64,000 nt of DNA from AP-15 sp963774345 (GTDB taxonomy: Bacteria; Pseudomonadota; Alphaproteobacteria; ATCC43930; CGMCC-115725). The stretch covers positions 372,001-436,000 of the forward strand of contig CAVZFB010000038.1 of assembly GCA_963774345.1 (NCBI GenBank), read 5' to 3'. The position numbers and the translations under genes are program-made. The notes under the pieces were generated by a model. That model was not told the origin of the DNA and did not search any database. It saw only the letters and a program-made list of their open reading frames with translations. Positions 1 to 9,242 of this stretch are shown piece after piece. Each line of letters begins with the position of its first letter. Within the stretch, counting starts at the first letter, position 1.

Positions 1-643
1 CATGGTTGAACCCGTGGAAGAAATGGAACCTTTGCACCACGACGACCGCCGGCGCGAATCCCCAAAACCACGGGCCGCCAGCCCAATCCGGGCCCCAGTC
101 TTGATAATAGCCCGGCGAGGCGTAATCGTTCGGAGACGGGCCCGGAGACGCGCCGGCGGCCGGCGGCGGCGGCACCGTGTAGACCTGCGGTGGCAATCCC
201 GGCGTGTACTGAGTGGCCCGCCAGCTGCCGTCGGGCTGCGGGCAGGCGACGACCGTCGCCTGTAGCGATTGCCCGCCGACGACAACCGGCAGCGGATAGC
301 TCACACAAGCGGCAGCGCCCGCTGGGGGTGGGGTATCGGCCGCGTGCAGCACGGCGGGTGGCGGATCGCCCGCGTTTCCACCCGACCCCGGCCCGACATC
401 CTCCGCAATCCAAAAGCCCGGCTGGCGCTGCACCAAGCGCGATGTGCCGCTCGCCGTATGGCAGGCCGAGTGGGCCAACTGGTCCGCCGTCCCGTTCGTT
501 AGGGCGGCGGCGCGGCAATCGGCCTGCGTGGTGGTTTGCACCGGTTGCGAGCCGCCTGCCGTCACCGCGCAGGCGGTCCCGTTGCCGGCAAATTGATAAA
601 CCGCTAGCGCCAACATCACGGCCAGAGTCGGGATTGAGCGCAT
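1..643 (-). CDS. Secreted surface-antigen-like protein (partial, runs off left edge)
   Basis: Open from an ATG at 643 to the window edge (at least 214 residues, C-terminus missing). A GGAGG motif lies 5 nt before the start. Residues 1-26 form a signal peptide (MRSIPTLAVMLALAV then a cleavage-like TACA). The middle holds a YPLPVVVGGQSLQATVVAC segment followed by PQPDGSWR, which resembles the C-terminal domain of RT0821/Lpp0805-type surface proteins. A Pro/Ala-rich linker and an aromatic, Trp/Phe/His-rich tail (GPWFWGFAP, RFHFFHGFN) follow, typical of small outer-surface proteins of alphaproteobacteria. Function unknown; probably exported to the periplasm or outer membrane. The family link is from motif memory only. 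Confidence 0.6.
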   Translation of the reverse strand, partial: MRSIPTLAVMLALAVYQFAGNGTACAVTAGGSQPVQTTTQADCRAAALTNGTADQLAHSACHTASGTSRLVQRQPGFWIAEDVGPGSGGNAGDPPPAVLHAADTPPPAGAAACVSYPLPVVVGGQSLQATVVACPQPDGSWRATQYTPGLPPQVYTVPPPPAAGASPGPSPNDYASPGYYQDWGPDWAGGPWFWGFAPAVVVVQRFHFFHGFNH

Positions 644-777
644 GCCTGCCTCCACCAGGAAATATGGGCCGAACCCCCCGCGATTTGGAGCCGCCCGGTG
701 AACATTTTCATGACCCCGACCGACGGCCGAGACACGGCCTTCGGCGGTGTGGAGAGCGCCCTGGCGAAACGCATCCC

Positions 778-1345
778 GAAAAACGCCTCATCGGCTACGC
801 CCGCGTATCCACCTAGGGGCAGACCCTCGACAGCCAGCTTGAGCAGTTGCGGGCGGCGGGATGCGCCAGCCGTAGCATCTACCGGGAGAAGGCGACGGGC
901 GCGCGGCCCGACCGCCGCGAGCTAAACCGGATGCTCGGCAAGCTGGCCCCCGGCGACGTGGTGACGGTGACGCGCATCGACCGCCTCGCACGCAGCACGT
1001 TCGACCTGTTCGGCATCGTCAAGCGGATCGTGGACGCGAAGGCGCAGTTCCGATCCTTGGCGGAACCGTGGGCTGACACCGGCACAAGCACCGGACGCTT
1101 GATGCTGGCGGTTCTCGGCGGCTTGGCCGATGTGGAGCGCGATCTAATCCGCACGCGCACCGCCGAAGGCAGGAGCCGCGCCAAGGCCGGTGGAAAGCAT
1201 ATGGGCCGACCCCCTTCCCCTGTGCACCGGAACAGCAGAAAGAGGCGACTAGACGCCGCGCGCAGGGCGCTACGTTGCAGGAATTGGCCGACAGCTACGA
1301 CCGCAGCATTGCCACCATGCGCCGCGCCACGCGCGCCGCATGACT
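778..1345 (+). pseudogene. Serine recombinase/resolvase, broken by a stop and a frameshift
   Basis: Small serine recombinase of the Tn3-resolvase/DNA-invertase type. The N-terminal catalytic motif reads KRLIGYARVST, then TAG at 814-816, then GQTLDSQLEQL in the same frame. The core VTRIDRLARSTFDLF and GRLMLAVLGGLADVERDLI is intact, followed by the hinge KHMGRPPS. Just after this, in a C-rich run near 1212-1225, the frame shifts; the helix-turn-helix tail (QGATLQELADSYDRSIATM) continues in another frame and ends with TGA at 1343-1345. No start codon is visible right before KRLIGYARVST. The gene is therefore dead as sequenced. It probably marks the remains of a mobile element next to the AbiU2-like gene. 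Confidence 0.85.
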
Positions 1346-1407
1346 TTCCGAGCCACGAGACCCATTTGAGACATTCGCGTTGATGAGGTCGGCCGATAGG
1401 AGGGGCC

Positions 1408-2082
1408 ATGACTCGTGATGAAATGAAGCTTCGCAATGTTGCAGCGATGGGTGAAGCACTGGGGGAGCAATACACGATTCTGTTTCAGGAGGTCACTGCG
1501 CTGCACCTGTATTGGAAGGAATTTTTCGAGTTGTTCGGCACTAATGACAAACGTATCGACCGTCTCAATCGCGCTGCGCCGGGGTTCTTCCAGATGCTAC
1601 AAAAACAGCAATTCGAGACGAATATGCTGCATATGGCGCGATTGACCGATCCGCCGAAGTCCGTTGGGAAATATAATCTTACGATTTGCAACCTGCCTAA
1701 CCTAATAGACCCGGCGTTGAAGCCGAGGCTGACAACGCTTATCGATGAGGCGAAGAAGAGAACGGAATTCTGTCGTGACTGGCGCAATCGCCGGTTTGCA
1801 CACCACGATCTGCTATTGGCCACACAGGATGCGAAAGCTGTTCCGCTCAAAAGCGCGACCAAGAAGAACATCAGTGCAGCCTTAGGGGCACTCGCCGACG
1901 TGTTGAACGCTATTGAGCACCATTACTATAAGAATGTGTGTGTTTTCGGTGCGATCGCGCCGCACAAGGGTGCGGCGACGCTGCTGCACGTATTGGGGTT
2001 TGGAGTGAAAACGAGAGAAAAGATGAAACAACTGATTGCTCGCGGAAAAGTCGATGAGCTTGATGCGCCAGAAAGCATCTAA
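1408..2082 (+). CDS. AbiU2-like HEPN-domain protein
   Basis: 224-residue soluble, mostly helical protein. The central part (NRAAPGFFQMLQKQQFE, ARLTDPPKSVGKYNLTI, LPNLIDP) and the motif RDWRNRRFAHHD match the AbiU2 family as I know it. R126 and H132 give the R-x5-H signature of HEPN ribonucleases. AbiU2 is named from a lactococcal abortive-infection locus and HEPN proteins often act as RNases in toxin or antiphage systems, so a defence role is likely but inferred. An AGGAGG ribosome-binding site precedes the ATG. It sits just downstream of a ruined serine recombinase, has a lower GC content than the surrounding metabolic genes and has no clear partner (antitoxin) on the same strand. Confidence 0.75.
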   Translation: MTRDEMKLRNVAAMGEALGEQYTILFQEVTALHLYWKEFFELFGTNDKRIDRLNRAAPGFFQMLQKQQFETNMLHMARLTDPPKSVGKYNLTICNLPNLIDPALKPRLTTLIDEAKKRTEFCRDWRNRRFAHHDLLLATQDAKAVPLKSATKKNISAALGALADVLNAIEHHYYKNVCVFGAIAPHKGAATLLHVLGFGVKTREKMKQLIARGKVDELDAPESI

Positions 2083-2140
2083 GGTGTGCAGTCAGGCCGC
2101 GCGCCGCGTTGTCCGCCAAATGCGCCGATTTTCCATAATG

Positions 2141-2173
2141 TGAGGCCGCAAGACCCGACTGTTGCCGGCCTCA
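2141..2173. terminator. Hairpin downstream of the AbiU2-like gene
   Basis: Perfect 8-bp inverted repeat TGAGGCCG (2141-2148) and CGGCCTCA (2166-2173) with a 17-nt loop, 58 bp after the stop codon. It lacks a clear T-run, so it may be a weak terminator or a remnant of a recombination site near the broken recombinase. Confidence 0.3.
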
Positions 2174-2231
2174 TCGTTCGGTTTCGTCGATAGGAGTTTT
2201 GACAAGTTCACAGAAAACGCATGAACTCATT

Positions 2232-2471
2232 TTACTCAGGTAGCCGAATGCTCCATACGACGCAAACGTAACTTGTGGTCCTTGCTACCCAAGTGGCTTC
2301 GTCCGTCTCATTCCAAAGGATTTCACCGGCCCCCATCCGATCAGCTACCTGTCCCACTGCACCCCGAGCTTCTTCAGCCGTTCTGTAAAGTCTCTCAGCC
2401 CGTCTTATAGCTCCGAACACCGCGTCACTGTCTACGCGATACACAACCCACAACCAAACCAGGTCTGTCAT
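2232..2471 (-). CDS. Small hypothetical protein (79 aa)
   Basis: 79-residue frame with a plausible protein composition (N-terminal DLVWLWVVYRVDSDAVF, then an Arg/Glu/Ala helix, then TTSYVCVVWSIRLPE). No family recognised and no convincing ribosome-binding site, so it may be chance. It converges on the AbiU2-like gene. Confidence 0.35.
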   Translation of the reverse strand: MTDLVWLWVVYRVDSDAVFGAIRRAERLYRTAEEARGAVGQVADRMGAGEILWNETDEATWVARTTSYVCVVWSIRLPE

Positions 2472-3350
2472 TGGCGTGAATCGGACAAGAGGGTCGGAGG
2501 ATCTCTGAACCGGAGGAACGAAATTGCTCCCCGAGAGAGTATCTCGGCATCAAGAATTTGCCAATGCAGTCTTTCGATGAGCACGTTGTCGGGCTGCTGA
2601 TTGCGGCTGATTTCGCGCCGGCGACCGCTAGCGGCAGAACACGACCAGCACCCCAGCGGCGCTCGGAGGCAATACCGCCAGGACAGTTCGAACCACAAGA
2701 CGATGATCCCGGCGCTTCCGACCGTCAGATAGAGCGGTCGCAGGGGCCTGCTGCTGGCCGTTGGGAGCCCGCGACGATCGGTTGCAAATTCGGGTCCCCA
2801 GGACTGCGCACTTGTGCCAAAGATCCCAGCAGCTCCTTGTTGTCGCCGCGAATGTGTTGCGAATCTGGCGATCCTAAAATCGCCTTGTTCGCATTGCACA
2901 CTCCGGGTGAGCCCTCGCTAGGACGAGGCGGAAGCGATGGCCGATGGATACGCATCATTGCCGCAGGGATGGCGCGGAAGCGGTCGTTTGCCAAGGGCCG
3001 GTCGGGCAACTGCCAGCTTAGGGCGTAGTTCAACCCTAAGGAGAGTTCTCGCTGCAGACTTGCTGCAGCAAACAGTCTTTTGCTGATTCAATCGTCGGTT
3101 GCTGTGACCGGACACAGCGGCGCGGGTATCGGACAGCGGTTAAGCGCGCCCGGGCCGGAGTGCCTAACCCAGATTGGCGCGACTAAAAGCTGCCGTCATC
3201 TCATGCGAGCGCCGCACAACACCTCGTCTCGTCTCGGTTTGACTTGGCATCGGCACGACACTACGATTTGTGCGTAAACGCGAGTCGGCAAACCGGCTCG
3301 TCAAAAAAACTTGGGGTCGCACCGACGGCCCGTTGGAACAGGAGGGTTGT
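2472..3350. other. Region without a convincing gene
   Basis: About 880 bp. Overlapping frames of 80-156 codons occur on both strands (for example 2558-3028 plus and 2468-2899 minus) but have biased, low-complexity Arg/Pro/Ser composition, no ribosome-binding sites and no recognisable domain. It may be decayed mobile-element sequence. The last 80 bp should hold the promoter of the downstream MFS gene. Confidence 0.4.
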
Positions 3351-4733
3351 ATGGCTCAAGAGGCGATTGCCGCGTCTGTACCCTGGTACCGCGCTCTTAA
3401 TCGTGCGCAGTGGCAGGTGCTCTTCATGTCGAACCTCGGCTGGCTGTTTGACGGGTTCGAGATCTATGCCCTGTTCCTGACCGTCGGGTTTGCGCTGCAT
3501 CAGCTGCTCGAAACCGTGCAATTGGCGGCATTGCCTCGCTATGCCGGCATCGTGCTGGCCACCACCGTTTTCGGCTGGGCGACGGGCGGCGTCCTCGGCG
3601 GGATCATCGCCGATTACATCGGCCGCAAGCGGACGATGATGCTGGCGATCCTGGCTTATTCCTTGACCACCGGATTGAGCGCCATCGCCTGGAATTGGCA
3701 GTCGTTTGCGATATTGCGCTTTCTGGTCGGTGTCGGCATCGGCTCGGAATGGGTGACCGGAGCGTCGCTCGTTTCCGAATTGTGGCCCGACAACGCCCGC
3801 GGCAAGGGCGGCGGACTGTTGCAATCCGGGGCCGGGATCGGCAGCTTTCTGGCCTCCGGGGTTTGGCTGTTGATAGGCGGGATGGGGCCCAATGCCTGGC
3901 GTTTCATGTACTTGGTCGGGATCCTGCCGGCCCTTCTGGTGCTGTGGCTGCGGCGCGGCATGCCCAAATCGACGCGCTGGGAGGAGGCGAACGAGCGCCG
4001 CCGCGCCGCCCGAGCTCAACAGCAGAGCGGCATCGCGCTCGAAGGCGTCGATGCGGCGCTGACGCGCTTTACGGTCACCGACATGTTCCTCGACAAAAGC
4101 GTCCGCCCGCGGCTCATCGCGGCGTTTTTGATGATGCTGTCGGTGACCTTCGGTTTCTGGGGGGTGGCCACCTTCGTCCCGACCTATGTCGGCACGGTCG
4201 CCGCCAAGGCCGGGCTGTCGGCGCCATTCTACTCCGCGGTTGCCGGGCTACTCGGCACCGGGGTCGCCATCTTCGGCTTCATCACCCTCGGCTTTCTCGC
4301 CGACGGGATCGGCCGCAAGCCGACCGCGATGCTCTACTACGCGATGTGCCTGGTGCTAACCCCGGTCGTGTATCTGTGGTCCCACCAAAGCATGGGCTCA
4401 TTGCTCGCCGCGGTGACTGTTTTCGGCTTCTTCACGGGCGGGATCTGGTCCTGGGCGCCGATTTGGCTGCCCGAGCTGTTCCCGACGCGGATGCGCGGCA
4501 CCGCGGTCGCCTTCTGCTTCAACGCGCCGCGCTGGATTTCCTGCGTCGGCCCGCTGATCGCCGGCACGCTCATTGTCGCGATGGGCGGTTATGGCAAGGC
4601 GGCAACGATCGTCGGGTTGTTTTTCATCGTCGGGGTAATTGCCGCGCCGTTCCTGCCCGAGACCAACGGCAAGCCCTTGCCGCACGCGTTGTGGAACGAG
4701 GCCCCTACACCGTCGGCAGGGTCCGCACCATGA
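3351..4733 (+). CDS. MFS transporter (metabolite:H+ symporter type)
   Basis: 460-residue, 12-helix major facilitator superfamily permease of the inner membrane. The start is the ATG with GGAGGG 5 nt upstream; an in-frame extension to 3270 is unlikely. TM1 carries the acidic motif GWLFDGFEIYAL seen in sugar-porter/aromatic-acid symporters. The conserved loop 2-3 motif GGIIADYIGRKR lies at residues 83-94 and is echoed in the second half as LGFLADGIGRKPT. RWEEANERRR forms the central cytoplasmic loop. The substrate cannot be told; an organic acid or aromatic acid would suit the surrounding catabolic genes. The 3' end overlaps the convergent RDD gene by 29 bp. Confidence 0.88.
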   Translation: MAQEAIAASVPWYRALNRAQWQVLFMSNLGWLFDGFEIYALFLTVGFALHQLLETVQLAALPRYAGIVLATTVFGWATGGVLGGIIADYIGRKRTMMLAILAYSLTTGLSAIAWNWQSFAILRFLVGVGIGSEWVTGASLVSELWPDNARGKGGGLLQSGAGIGSFLASGVWLLIGGMGPNAWRFMYLVGILPALLVLWLRRGMPKSTRWEEANERRRAARAQQQSGIALEGVDAALTRFTVTDMFLDKSVRPRLIAAFLMMLSVTFGFWGVATFVPTYVGTVAAKAGLSAPFYSAVAGLLGTGVAIFGFITLGFLADGIGRKPTAMLYYAMCLVLTPVVYLWSHQSMGSLLAAVTVFGFFTGGIWSWAPIWLPELFPTRMRGTAVAFCFNAPRWISCVGPLIAGTLIVAMGGYGKAATIVGLFFIVGVIAAPFLPETNGKPLPHALWNEAPTPSAGSAP

Positions 4734-5199
4734 CGGTGCCGGCGAGAAAATCGTGAATGGTGCGCCGCCGGCGGTTGAACAGGGCCACGAGCAGGATCAG
4801 CGAACAGGTCATCCCGACGGTGATGTAGAAGAGAGTGGTCTGGATCAGCGCCTGCGGAAAGCTCGGGCGCTCGCCGGAGACCGAGCGCAATTCGAGGTCG
4901 AACACGCGCATGCCGAGGGTTGCCGAGCGCGCGCCGCTCAACAAAAGCGTGTGGTAGGCGAGGGGGATTAGCCCGAACAGAAACCACAGCAGCGGCCCGA
5001 GCAGCCCGAAACTCAAGAGCCACAGCACGGCGAACACCATCCAGACCCCGACGGCGATGACGCCGATGCAAAACAGGTCGACGAGATAGGCCGCGATTCG
5101 GCGCCACAGCACGCCCTCATAGACTTCCGGGAAGGCGGCCGGGTCGGGCATACGGGCGTCGCGACAGGCGCGCGCAGAAAAGTCGAAGTCGGCGGTCAC
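4705..5199 (-). CDS. RDD family membrane protein
   Basis: 164-residue integral membrane protein of the RDD family (named for conserved Arg-Asp-Asp). The signature starts at YEGVLWRRIAAYLVDLF, with Arg and Asp in the first helix. It is followed by two further hydrophobic helices around LLWFLFGLIPLAYHTLLL and LFYITVGMTCSLILLVALF, and ends in NRRRRTIHDFLAGTVMV, which is very typical of the family. I chose the GTG at 5199 (VTADFDFSARA) with a G-rich upstream stretch; ATG codons at 5232 and 5151 are alternatives. RDD proteins are small membrane proteins, some implicated in ion transport; the role here is unknown. Confidence 0.85.
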   Translation of the reverse strand: MTADFDFSARACRDARMPDPAAFPEVYEGVLWRRIAAYLVDLFCIGVIAVGVWMVFAVLWLLSFGLLGPLLWFLFGLIPLAYHTLLLSGARSATLGMRVFDLELRSVSGERPSFPQALIQTTLFYITVGMTCSLILLVALFNRRRRTIHDFLAGTVMVRTLPTV

Positions 5200-5314
5200 G
5201 GCGAACCCCCATTTCCAGGTAGTGCCCGGCATGTAGGTATCGCCGTTGCCCCGACAAGCCGGCAGGTCCCGTTCGCTGCGTGATATGCTGCGCACCAACG
5301 ATCAGGAGGATCCG

Positions 5315-5606
5315 ATGCCCGCCTACATACTCGCCGAAATCCAAGTCACTGATGCCGCTGCTTACGAGCCCTACCGCCCGCTGGCCGCGGCGAGCATCGC
5401 GCGCTTCGGCGGCCGTTTTCTGGTGCGCGGCGGCAAGGCTGATCTGCTCGAAGGCGCGCCCGAGCCGGAGCGGATGGTCGTCATTGAATTCCCCGACGCC
5501 GACACGGCGCGGCGCTGGTACAATTCCGACGGAATACCAGGCGGCGCTGAAGATCCGCCAGGCGACCTCCCGCGGCCGGGTGATCCTCGTCGAGGGCGCC
5601 GCCTAG
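5315..5606 (+). pseudogene. DUF1330 protein, frameshifted
   Basis: DUF1330 (dimeric ferredoxin-like alpha/beta-barrel) protein of about 96 residues. AGGAGG sits 6 nt before ATG, and the N-terminal MPAYILAEIQVTDAAAYEPY plus RMVVIEFPDADTARRWY is diagnostic. After WYNS (near 5526-5535) one extra base moves the reading frame; the expected ending EYQAALKIRQATSRGRVILV continues in the next frame and stops at 5604-5606. Total length with the repair equals the family length, so the lesion is a single-base insertion or an assembly error. The stop overlaps the convergent threonine ammonia-lyase stop. Confidence 0.85.
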
Positions 5607-6844
5607 TCATTTCCCTGATCTGCGCCGAGCAGAAGGCGGGTCGGAAAGCCGGCGGCGTTGAGCGCGGCGATCAGCACCTCGACATGACGCCGGTTCTGGG
5701 TTTCGACGACGACATCGAGCTCGGCGCGTTTGACCGAAGTGTCGTGGAACAGCCGCTGGTGGTGGACCTCGACGATGTTGCCGGCGTGCTTGCCGATGAT
5801 CCCGGAGATGCGAGACAACGCTCCCGGCACGTCGGGCAGCTCGGCGCGCAGCCGCACCAGGCGGCCCTCGCGCACCAGGCCGCGCATCAGGATCGAGGCC
5901 AACAGGCGCACGTCGATATTGCCGCCGGAAACGACGATCCCGACCCGCCGCCCGGCAAAGCGCGCGGGGGTAGCGAGAATCGCGGCAAGTCCCGCGGCCC
6001 CGGCCCCCTCGGCCACGAGCTTTTGCCGGTCGAGCAGGATCTCAACGGCGTCTTCGAGCATGGCCTCGTCGACCAGCAGGATGTCGGAAACCAGCGCCTC
6101 GACGATACGGCGCGTCAGCTGCCCCGGCTCCTTGACCGCGATCCCCTCGGCCAAGGTAGCCGCATCGGCGGCCGGCCCGGGGTCTTCGCCGCGCATCAGA
6201 CGATGCATCGCGGGGTAGAGCGTTGCCTGGACGCCGACGATGTCGATCCGCGGATTGAGCGCCTTGGCGGCGACCGCGATGCCGCTGATCAGTCCGCCGC
6301 CGCCGATCGGCGCCACGATCGTGTCGAGATCGGGCCGGTCGGCGAGCAGTTCGAGCGCGATCGTCCCCTGGCCGGCGATGACCGCCGGATCGTCATAGGG
6401 GTGGACAAAGGTGAGCCCGTCTTGACGGGCGAGGGTCTCGGCCGCTTCGCGCGCGGCGACGAGGCTGTCGCCCTTCAGCACGACTTTGGCGCCCAAGCCT
6501 TCTGTACGCTCGATCTTGATGAACGGGGTGCCCTCGGGCATGACGACAGTTGCCGGGATACCGAGGCGCCGGGCGTGATAGGCCACCCCCTGAGCATGGT
6601 TGCCGGCCGACATCGCGACGACGCCGGCCTGTCGCTGCGCCGGGCCGAGGGTCAGAAGCTTGTTCAGCGCCCCGCGTTCCTTGAACGAGCCGGTACGGTG
6701 CAAAGTCTCGAGTTTCAGATGTATTTCGCAGCCGGCGAGCTCGGAGAGGCTTGGCGCCGCAATGGTGGGAGTACGCTCGACCGTGCCGGCGATCGCCGCG
6801 GCGGCGCGGCGGATATCGGCGATCGTTACCGGCAAATCATTCAT
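5603..6844 (-). CDS. Threonine ammonia-lyase (PLP, C-terminal ACT domain)
   Basis: 413-residue fold-type II PLP enzyme that deaminates L-threonine (and serine) to 2-oxobutyrate and ammonia. The PLP lysine is K55 in GSFKERGA; SAGNHAQGVA (residues 79-88) is the Asn loop and the phosphate-binding glycine run GGGGL is at 181-185. A regulatory ACT domain spans about 330-405 (LPDVPGALSRISGIIGKHAGN). Length and single short ACT domain fit the catabolic/short type rather than the long IlvA with twin ACT domains. It overlaps the upstream hydrolase stop by 4 bp (ATGA), so the two are probably translationally coupled. Confidence 0.92.
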   Translation of the reverse strand: MNDLPVTIADIRRAAAAIAGTVERTPTIAAPSLSELAGCEIHLKLETLHRTGSFKERGALNKLLTLGPAQRQAGVVAMSAGNHAQGVAYHARRLGIPATVVMPEGTPFIKIERTEGLGAKVVLKGDSLVAAREAAETLARQDGLTFVHPYDDPAVIAGQGTIALELLADRPDLDTIVAPIGGGGLISGIAVAAKALNPRIDIVGVQATLYPAMHRLMRGEDPGPAADAATLAEGIAVKEPGQLTRRIVEALVSDILLVDEAMLEDAVEILLDRQKLVAEGAGAAGLAAILATPARFAGRRVGIVVSGGNIDVRLLASILMRGLVREGRLVRLRAELPDVPGALSRISGIIGKHAGNIVEVHHQRLFHDTSVKRAELDVVVETQNRRHVEVLIAALNAAGFPTRLLLGADQGND

Positions 6845-9187
6845 TTCTCAGGGACCAGTTCGAGGGTTGAGACAATGGCGGCGTGGCCGAGATAGAGCCA
6901 GCCAAAATCACGCCAGGGTTGCAGCAAATTGGCGTAATCCGGGGAAAGCGGATTACCCGATTGGCCGGGGGTGATGATCATGCGCGCATCCGCGGGAGAC
7001 GCCAGATCGGTAATGATCCGCAGCCCGGCGCCGAACACCTGCTCGAACGGCTGCCGGTCGTCACGGATAATGCTCGGCCCGCGATTGAGCGTGTCGTATG
7101 CGCCGGGGGTTGAGATCGAGACGCCGAACCAATCGCGCAATACCGGTATTCGGCTGAAGACCGGGTTGGCGAAAACCGCGATATGCGCGTTGCCCCATTG
7201 CCATGTCGCCATATCGTCCCCGTACGTGCTGCGCAGCTCGGAGAGCGCCGTTTTGAGCGCCTGCGCGAGCCGGTCCGCGCAGCTGACCGCGCCGGGCCGT
7301 TTCGGGTCGGCGCACCAATCCGGACGCTCGGTCAACACCGCTTCCATTACCCGCGGCTTCAGGTCCCAGTAACCCGCGACCGCGTCGCCGAAGCGGCCGA
7401 ACAGGATCGCATGGCTGAATTCGCGCAACCAGGCGGTAAACAGCAACGGCTCGACCTTGTCGCGGTCCATGTGAAAGTCCCACTGCTTCAGGCGAGCGAT
7501 GGCGGCGCGTGAGGGTTCGTCCGCGGGGGTGATCTGTGTCATCAGCGGCACGAGTTGTTTGGCCATCAAGGAAAACGTGTCGGCCTGGATCGCCGCACTC
7601 GACGCCGGGCTCTGCATCGGCGTCGCCGCGAGCAGCGCTTCGATCCGCTCGGCGCGGTTCGGCAGATCCCAATCGCGGCTGAGAAAATAGGGATAGCTGT
7701 CGGGCACGATCTTGTTGTTGGCGCTGACGAAATGGCCCGAGGGCGGGTTGACGCGCGCTGGGCAGTTTGTCGAACGGGATGAAACCCTGCCAGTCATATT
7801 CCCCGGTCCAGCCGGGCGCCGGCATCCAGCCCTCTCCCTTGCCGCGGATCGGTACCAGCCCCGGCGCGATAAAGCCGATCGTGCCACTGTCATCGGCATA
7901 GACGATGTTTGTCATCGGCCCGACAAAGTTCTGCCATGCCGCGCGAAAGCTCGGCCAGTCGGTGGCGCGGTCGGCGTGCCACAGCGCCTCGGCGCTGCGA
8001 TCCTTTGGCGTGAGAAAGGTGGCGGAGAGAGCCAGCACATAGCCGGGATCGGCGGCATCCGGCGGCAATGCATCGGACAGCACCGGGCCGTGCCGGGTCG
8101 CGCGCACGCTAAAATCGATCGTCGCGGCGCCGCGCACGATTATCTTCTCCGCTCGCGTCTCGAACGGCGCGCTGCCGGCAGGGGTCAGGTAACGGCCGGG
8201 ATCGCTCGGATCGACCTTTTCGACAAATAGATCCTCGACATCGCTGGTCGTCGTCGTGAACCCCCAGGCGATGTGATCGTTATGACCGATCACGACGACG
8301 GGTACTCCAGCTACGGTGCCGCCGGTGATCTCGCGCCCCGGCGTCTTCAGCCGAGCCAGATACCAGAAGCCCGGCGCGCCGAACCCGAGATGGGGGTCGT
8401 TGGCCAGCAGCGGCTTGCCGCTGACGCTGTGCTTGCCGTCGACGACCCAGTTGTTCGAGGCGTAGTGCGGCCCCACCGCCGATGGCAGCGCGTCATAGAG
8501 CCGGCCGAGCGCCAGCCGGCGGTAGATCGGCAGCATCATGGCCAGGGTCGTCGGCGCATCCTTTGGATATTCCGGGTACAGAAAGGCCATGTCCGCCGGT
8601 GGGATCGTCCGCGCCATCCGCGCCCGCAACAGTTCTCCGCGGTAATTGCCGTCGATCTGCAAGGCGATCAGCTTGCCCCAGACCAGGCTGTCGGCCTCGC
8701 GCCACGGCTCCGGCGAGAAGCGCAGCAGCAGGAATTCGGGCGGCAGCGCGCCGTGGCGCGAGGCGAGAAAGGCGTTGACCCCAGCCGCATAAGCCTGAAA
8801 CGCGCGATTGACCTCGGGTGACAGATACGGAATTTCGGCCTCGGCGGCGCGGTAGAGCCCGAGCACGCGCATCTGCTTGTCGACCGCCACCGCGTCCGGC
8901 CCAAAGATCTCGGCCAGCCGTCCGGCGGCGTAGCGCCGCTGCAATTCCATCTGGAACAGCCGGTCCTGGGCGTGCGCGAAACCCAGGCCGAAGGCGACAT
9001 CGTCGTCGTCCTGCGCGGCGATCAGAGGGATGCCGTCGGCGTCGCGCTCGATCCGGATCGCTGCTCTCGGTCCGCGTACCTCGATCCGGCCCTCGATCTG
9101 CGGCAACGACGATCGCAGGTACAGATAGAGGCCGCCAGCAAGAACCAACAGCAGGACGGCGATTCCGATGAGGAGCTTGCGGATCAT
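6841..9187 (-). pseudogene. Penicillin acylase family hydrolase, frameshifted
   Basis: Ntn-hydrolase of the penicillin G acylase/N-acyl-homoserine-lactone acylase family, about 780 residues if the frame is restored. An N-terminal membrane anchor or signal (residues 5-25) precedes the alpha chain with GLGFAHAQDRLFQMEL. The autocatalytic nucleophile is Ser244 at the start of the beta chain (YASNNWVV). FDKLP is followed by a frameshift in the stretch 7755-7770, after which NPPSGHFVSANNKIVP and PVFSRIPVLRDWFG continue normally. The end overlaps the threonine ammonia-lyase start by 4 bp. The substrate is unknown; amide hydrolysis or quorum-signal degradation are both possible. The precursor would be exported and self-processed. 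Confidence 0.85.
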
Positions 9188-9188
9188 G

Positions 9189-9236
9189 CCCCCACCCTAA
9201 CCCTCCCCCGCGGGCGGGGGAGGGAATGGGAGGGGG
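9189..9236. repeat. C/G-rich palindromic repeat
   Basis: CCCTCCCCCGC and GCGGGGGAGGG pair around two bases at 9201-9224, flanked by CCCACCCTAA and AATGGGAGGGGG. It belongs to the same dispersed family as 30552-30652 and 34741-34779. It lies between two minus-strand genes and could act as a terminator. Confidence 0.6.
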
Positions 9237-9242
9237 AAGGCA

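Noticed and set aside
879..1475. Minus-strand frame across the recombinase
   Set aside because: Antisense of a recognisable serine recombinase.
2468..3028. Overlapping frames on both strands of 143 and 156 codons
   Set aside because: No domain, no ribosome-binding site and low-complexity composition; treated as non-coding.
5246..6895. Long plus-strand frame of 549 codons opposite the threonine ammonia-lyase gene
   Set aside because: Antisense of a clear PLP enzyme; composition is Asp/Arg/Gly-biased as expected from mirrored GC-rich codons. Only its first part (5315 onward) is real, as DUF1330.
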